Assembly (NCBI GenBank): GCA_024509875.1
Contig: JAMPIV010003457.1
Coordinates: forward strand, 67,001 to 131,000
Source: Oreohelix idahoensis
Taxonomy: Eukaryota > Mollusca > Gastropoda > Stylommatophora > Oreohelicidae
DNA length: 64,000 bases
Direction of reading: 5' to 3'
Shown here in pieces: positions 58,430-64,000 of this stretch. The position numbers were made by a program, and so were the translations under genes. Under the pieces are notes generated by a model. It saw only the letters and a program-made list of their open reading frames with translations. It was not told the DNA's origin and ran no database searches. Numbering within the stretch: position 1 is the stretch's first letter; each line of letters starts with the position of its first letter.

Positions 58430-59411
58430 AAATCCCGAGGACAGTGCCACCCCATAGAACCATTAGGAAAAAAAAGACACTAAGGCTTCGATTATCAGCG
58501 ACTACGGGAAAATAGCTGAACGCAAAACCCGCTAGTCCGCGGCTGAAAAAGGAAGAAAAAGACTCAGAGTATTTTGAGTACTTGATAGATTTTTTTGTTA
58601 TTCCCTGGAATGCCGGCTTCAACGATCGGTATGTGTGAATGGTAGTGGCCACTGTGAGCGTGTAATGAATGAATGAAAAATTAGATAACCTTAAATTATC
58701 TTTTTTCTTGGTAAACATCAGTATACTTGATTTCTTGTTTTTTTTCTCTGTGGGGTTGTTTAATTTTCTTTTCCCCCTCCCTTAATCTGCTTAGTCAAGG
58801 GATAACATTGAGAAAAATAGGAATCTGTTCCTATACCCCATACTGATTATTGTATACCCCATCAGTTAAAAATTGATCTCTCTTTGGGTTAATTACCTCT
58901 CTGATAGAAATTGTCTTTTGATTGGGTTTTCCTATACAAGAGGGGAGGGCCTATTGAGATACTATTTTCCTCCTCCCACCCACTTGTCTGTAACTATGAT
59001 TTTTTGAATGTAACATGATTGATGTTGTGATTTTGGTTTAATGATAATAAACTCCATAAACCTTTAATTACTTGGTTGGTCGACCCATTACCCCATATCT
59101 GTTATACGTAGTTTGCATTCACGTCTGTGCGTTTGTATCACCAAATTGGTGTGTGTACATGAGTGTAGGGTAACTGGCAAAAATTGTTTAGCCAGGAGAG
59201 TAAGGAGTCTGCAGGTAAATAAATGTCGTAAGATATGCTGAATTGGAGCAATTACACGTTTCAAAGACTGTCCTTCCTCTTACCCCAGCACCCTTTGTGA
59301 ATCAACTATATATTTCTTACCCCTTACTATCACAGAGTCTTCACTATCATCCTCCACTCGGACGGGACCACTATTTCTAAGACCTATCTCAGTTAAATTT
59401 ACGACAAAGGC

Positions 59412-60882
59412 ATACAAGAGACAGTACAGACGGTTTCTAAATGGTGTGAGGAAAGCGGATCAAAGTTCAATTCCAACAAGGCATGTGTGATGTGGTGCTC
59501 TTTGAACAACTCCATAGTGAAAGAAGACCTTCCAGAAATCACTTTCAATGGGCAGAACATTGAAAGGCAAGACAGGCTGAAGTATCTGGGAGTAACGTTT
59601 GATCGTGGGTTATCATTCAAGTATCATGTCGAACTGATCATTCAGAAGTGCAAGCGAGGACTGACAACCTTAAAAACAATGGCTGCTGCGCACTTGGAAC
59701 AGAGACTATTGTTTCTCCTGTATCATCAGCTCGTGATTTCAGTAATCGAATACTGGCTAGGAATACTCACACTGTCAATGTCACAATGTGAACGACTGGA
59801 ATGCATTAAGAATAAAGAAATGCGACTAGTTTTGGGATGTACGTTTGATACCCCTATTGTGACAATGAGATACATGCTCGGATTGCTGTCGATTAGATCC
59901 AGATATGCGATGGCCCAGGCAAAAGCATATATGCGGGTAACCACCGACAAAAGACATCCCCTACATGAGAACGTAGCTGACATCAAAGGAGCAAAAGAGG
60001 GGGATGTCATGGATGACACAGGCAGAGGCTATGATTGGTCAAGTGGCCAGGGTTGAAAATGTATGCAGAGGGGAAGAGTGGAGTAAGTCAGGGGAGAACT
60101 AGATAAACTACCAGCAGGTCATCATTAGCCTTGGCAGAGAGTACAGATCTTGAGGCAATGGAAAAGCAAAGCTGGAGATTAATCAGCTGATAAGTGATCA
60201 TGCTGGGGTTGATAACGCCATTGTGTAAACTGATGGGCCAGTAGTGCGTGGTGATAAATCAGGATGGGGTTTCTCTGCGAGAATAAAGGGCAAGGTCGTC
60301 GCTGAACAGAGTAGAGTCTACATGACAACAACCTCCAGCATGAGAATGGAGGTAGAGTCAGTTACTGCAGCACTGAGGTGGCTGTCTGAAACTCCATCAA
60401 CCAGGACAGTCATATTGTTAGTCTCTCAAGCCATGTTTCGGAAAGTTCAGAACGGATGGCTGCGGCAGGAATGGAAACATTAATAGAATCCTCAAGTCTT
60501 GAAGAACTGGTGTTGATCTACTGTCCTGGTCATGCAGGGGTACGTGGCAATGAGAGAGCTGGCAGACTGGCTTCGGGAGCACCCTTAGTGGGGACACTGG
60601 ACATGGATAATGGAGAAATACTAAGGGCAATTAATGATCGCCTGCTGGATAATGACACTGCAATGGATCAATCAACAAGGCTGAGACTGTTGGAGATTGG
60701 CATCAAACGTGGGACTAGCAGAAATAGACGTGAGAGAGGATGCATCCGTCGTATGTACAAACAGGGTGCTACATGTATAATTAGCATGCATGCTCTTCGA
60801 CATTTGCTGAGGTAGACTGTGCACCCATGGGTTTGCCGGAGCGCAGTGAGGTCGATTCTGATTAACAATAATAATAACAATT
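59412..60882 (+). pseudogene. LINE RT thumb, RNase H and 3' end
   Basis: 59412-60050 continues the RT thumb (RLKYLGVTFDRGLSFKYHV, ECIKNKEMRLVLGCTFDTP). RNase H lies at about 60234-60790: GDKSGWGFSARIKG, SMRMEVESVTAALRWL, SQAMFRKVQNG and, after a frameshift, YCPGHAGVRGNERAGRLA. Two catalytic Asp positions are changed (usual TDSQ reads LVSQ; usual ADRLA reads AGRLA). The ORF ends at 60813-60815. The 3' UTR ends in an AATAATAATAACAA tail at 60866-60880. A truncated relative of this 3' end lies at 63440-63612. Confidence 0.87.
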
Positions 60883-60889
60883 AATTATG

Positions 60890-61080
60890 TTTTCACAGTG
60901 TAATGCGCGACTTTGCCGTATATTCCAGAAAATGTGCCACGAAAAGATTGAAAGGCTTGCGCGTTCGCTTAATGAGTGTTCCTTTTAGTTTTCACGGTGC
61001 AATACGCCTTTCTGGTATTTTTCCAAAATGTTGGCAGGACTGCTCCAATGTCAGTTACAGACGTTTCCATAAGATTATAA
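60890..61080. repeat. Two-copy tandem repeat of about 110 bp flanking the LINE
   Basis: TTTTCACAGTGTAATGCGCG (60892) and TTTTCACGGTGCAATACGCC (60990) start two diverged copies. The segment ATTGAAAGGC-TGC followed by CTTAATGAGTGTT (about 60947-60985) also resembles 38230-38265 on the other side of the LINE. Confidence 0.5.
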
Positions 61081-61085
61081 TATGT

Positions 61086-61088
<3 letters not shown>

Positions 61089-61123
<35 letters not shown>
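61089..61123 (+). repeat. Poly-G tract, 35 nt
   Basis: Uninterrupted G run. Confidence 0.95.
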
Positions 61124-61125
<2 letters not shown>

Positions 61126-62340
61126 GGTTCTATAGTTACCATTACATATACTATTACTGCTCCCTATGCTAACTGTGTTACCGCTAAAACCACTACTTAC
61201 CGCTAAAACGTGTGCTAGTACTTAGACCAGTTCCACAAATTTATACTACAATACGCCGTGTGGTTGCCGGGATATCTATGAGGGGACAAAGAATGTAAAC
61301 CCTCTACTACAACAGGCAGGTGATCATAGGTTGATTACATGGCTGGCAACCTCATCATGTAACATTACTTGCTACAAAAAACATTACAGCAAGAGCACAT
61401 CAAGTGCTGTTGTGGTTTAATGATCCTTCAGAACAAAAAAAGGAGAAAGAGGATCATGATTACTACTACTACAACTACTATTACTACTACTACTCCTAAT
61501 ACTACTACTACAACACTACTAATACTACTTCTATCAACTACTAATTATTAGGAAATCCATGAATTAAGATAACCAACTACAATTCTATGGGACGTGACAT
61601 TTATAGTTATTGGAAACATTGCAATAGCATACATATACTATTGTATACACAAATGCGTTAGGGGATTCAGACATGGAAATTGACTTTGAATTAATTAGAC
61701 CTGAGAAACAATATGGAACTTGGCGGTCATTAATTTTTATTATAGGTGTGCTCCACAGTCATTTCCCTCGGGACTGGAAGGGCTGATGTTGTAATAGGCA
61801 TTAAAAAAGTGGAAAACTCTATTAGTTAATTCTCAGGAGAGAACCCCGAGCTCGTCAATGACGTCACTGCAAGAGGTGGTGAAAGGAATCACCTTCGGTG
61901 TCTGTATTTTGAGAACTGGCTGGGTCAGTAGAGTTTCTATTGTAGAGGTTGATTGTATGCGTTTGTGAAACGATGGGGGTGGGGAAAAGGGGAAAGTGTT
62001 ATGTTACCGTGACTGACATTATTTATGGTATCGAGATCGCATCAGTATTACGGATCAGAGGAACGGTCACATTGCCATTAGACTGCACTCCCAGGCCAGT
62101 TCAATTATTCAGAGTCCTCAGCAAAATAGTTGTGCCCCGTGTGTATAAGAAAGGGCTTGTCATTAACGTCTCAAATGAAAAATTTACACATGAATGATCA
62201 CACTGGCACCTCACAGTCTTTGTGTGGCTGTCAATACACAGTTAATATCGACTAGGCTGTTTTACATCCTTGGTAGATTCTGGCTGAGAATACTTTAAAC
62301 TCTGGGAACATCTTGGCCTACAGCAGAGAAAAAACAACTG
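61124..62340. other. Non-coding DNA with an ACT-rich stretch
   Basis: Imperfect ACT/TAC repeat at 61458-61545. The rest shows no recognisable domain; the 82-codon frame at 61949 has no similarity that I recognise. Confidence 0.45.
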
Positions 62341-62348
62341 TCCGAGAC

Positions 62349-62515
62349 TGCTCAACAAACAAATACAAACACTCACCACACAAATACAAACACTCATCAC
62401 ACAAACAGACACGCTCAGCACACAATCACAAACACTCACCACACAGATACATACATTCACCACACAAATACAAACACTCACCACACAAACACTGACACTC
62501 ACCACACAAATACAT
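62349..62515 (+). repeat. 21-bp minisatellite, about eight units
   Basis: Unit CACTCACCACACAAATACAA(A), with substitutions in several copies. Confidence 0.9.
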
Positions 62516-62704
62516 ATATATCATCATATTTTCCTGTGTGCTCTTAACGCAGCATGGAGCCTCCACTGAACGCGGTCCCCTTGCAGGAAGCTTATTCTTG
62601 CAGTGATGGTTTCTGCCATGATGAGGTTGTCAGTGTACCATGTAGATCCTCATCTTAGTGCAACATTATATAATTGTTTACCAGTCTCAGGACACTACAC
62701 AGGT

Positions 62705-63335
<631 letters not shown>

Positions 63336-63439
63336 CATGAATTATTATAACAGTAAATATTGAAACAAGAGATTGTTTGATAACTGATGGCTAAACGATA
63401 AAGCAAGAAGATAGCAATTAGGAGGAAAGAATTTAAAAT

Positions 63440-63612
63440 GCTGACCAGCAGGGATGGACGTATGAGAGGACGCATCCGACGTGTAAACAACCAGTGTTCC
63501 AAAAGGAACAATTAGAATTCATACTTTTCGACATTTACTGAGGGAGACTGAGCACCTATGGGTTTGCCCGGAGTGCAATGACGTCGATTCTGATTAACAT
63601 TAACATTAATTT
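63440..63612 (+). pseudogene. 5'-truncated 3' end of the RNase H LINE
   Basis: Matches 60719-60880: GGACGCATCCG, CTTTTCGACATTTACTGAGG, GAGCACCTATGGGTTTGCC and TCGATTCTGATTAACA, with a TAACAT-type tail. Only the terminal ~160 bp is present, typical of aborted target-primed reverse transcription. Confidence 0.85.
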
Positions 63613-63659
63613 AAAGTTAAGGTTAATGCAAATTTATGGAGTCAGAGAAATATGAAGTT

Positions 63660-64000
63660 TTTCTTCTTCTTCTTCTGCGTTCGGTTTGTAGTCATGCTAA
63701 ATCTGCAGGCCTGTCGCCAGGACGAAGTCCACAGTCTTTTCCAGGTCGGCGCGGCAGCCCCATAGCTTCTGCTGGAGCTCATCACCTTTTGGCCAGGTCG
63801 CACGTCGCAATTTATCATGGGTTGGACAGTTCTGGAGAATGTGTTCTGGAGTCTGGATATCAGTTCCACATGGGCATTCATTTGTGTGGGATATCCTGAG
63901 GCGATAGAGATGTCCAAGTAATCTGCAGTGACCAGTTCTCAGGCGGAAAATTGTCGTCTGTTGGTATCTGTTTAGATGGTGGATTGGGTCATCTCTGCTG
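63660..64000 (-). CDS. C-terminal end of another RNase H-type LINE ORF2, cut by window edge
   Basis: The minus strand is open from 64000 to the TAG at 63697-63699 (about 100 residues, no start in the window). It encodes FRLRTGHCRLLGHLYRLRI followed by a zinc-finger-like ECPCGTDIQTPEHILQNC. This has the C-x-C-x(n)-H-x(4)-C pattern typical of the end of LINE ORF2 after RNase H in I-like elements. Next come TWPKGDELQQKLWG and TVDFVLATGLQI. A short 3' UTR ends in a GAA repeat (63660-63676 as TTC). The intact frame suggests a young copy. Tail shared with the insert at 57366-57676. Confidence 0.87.

Overview
The window looks like animal nuclear DNA: AT-rich, with no operons or recognisable host gene, and long microsatellites. 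It is almost entirely transposable elements inserted into each other. No taxonomic marker gene is present. An invertebrate is likely, and I lean to a mollusc at low confidence, because of the mix of Ty3/gypsy-like elements, RNase H-bearing LINEs and a tRNA-derived SINE. Every protein-coding stretch I can support belongs to a mobile element.

Left part (1-30.3 kb). An inverted, edge-truncated giant LTR ('LTR-A') fills 1-1095. A tRNA-derived SINE (3.8-4.2 kb), a dispersed repeat 'D' and two minus-strand LINE fragments follow. A 32-bp satellite (6.73-7.84 kb) closely matches a segment of LINE reverse-transcriptase coding sequence. A pair of long direct repeats ('C', about 7.85-30.2 kb) splits the satellite. 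Element A, a degraded Ty3/gypsy-like element with a 2.8-kb 5' LTR and a 3' LTR reduced to about 12 nt, sits inside the left C repeat (7890-25725). Element B, a nearly fresh Ty3/gypsy-like element on the minus strand (10835-20706), sits inside A. Both A and B encode integrase before reverse transcriptase. That is the Ty1/copia-like order known from the Gmr1 group of Ty3/gypsy elements.

Middle (30.3-38.1 kb). This holds non-coding DNA, pieces of a LINE split by about 3.3 kb of unclassified sequence, a 43-bp minisatellite (36.78-37.0 kb) and about 1 kb of imperfect TAC/TGC triplet repeat.

Right part (38.3-60.9 kb). One old RNase H-type LINE (apurinic-like endonuclease, RT, RNase H) is split by two insertions with clean 5-bp target duplications. 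The first is LTR element 'outer' (39363-54859, TSD gtaag), which contains a second LTR element 'inner' (41432-49199). The second is a solo LTR-A (56522-59406, TSD aaggc), which itself carries a 311-bp SINE-like insert with a 12-bp TSD.

The outer and inner elements are the most interesting objects. Each has a coiled-coil Gag-like protein and a separate ORF ending in an SR-protein-like RNA recognition motif (RRM). This is followed by a conserved hairpin, then only the C-terminal part of RT plus RNase H. Integrase and the N-terminal RT are absent in both. They look like non-autonomous Ty3/gypsy derivatives that acquired an RRM gene.

Far right (60.9-64 kb). Poly-G, ACT, TA and 21-bp repeats, a second D repeat inside a 26-bp minisatellite, a 5'-truncated copy of the split LINE, and the minus-strand 3' end of another LINE at the window edge.
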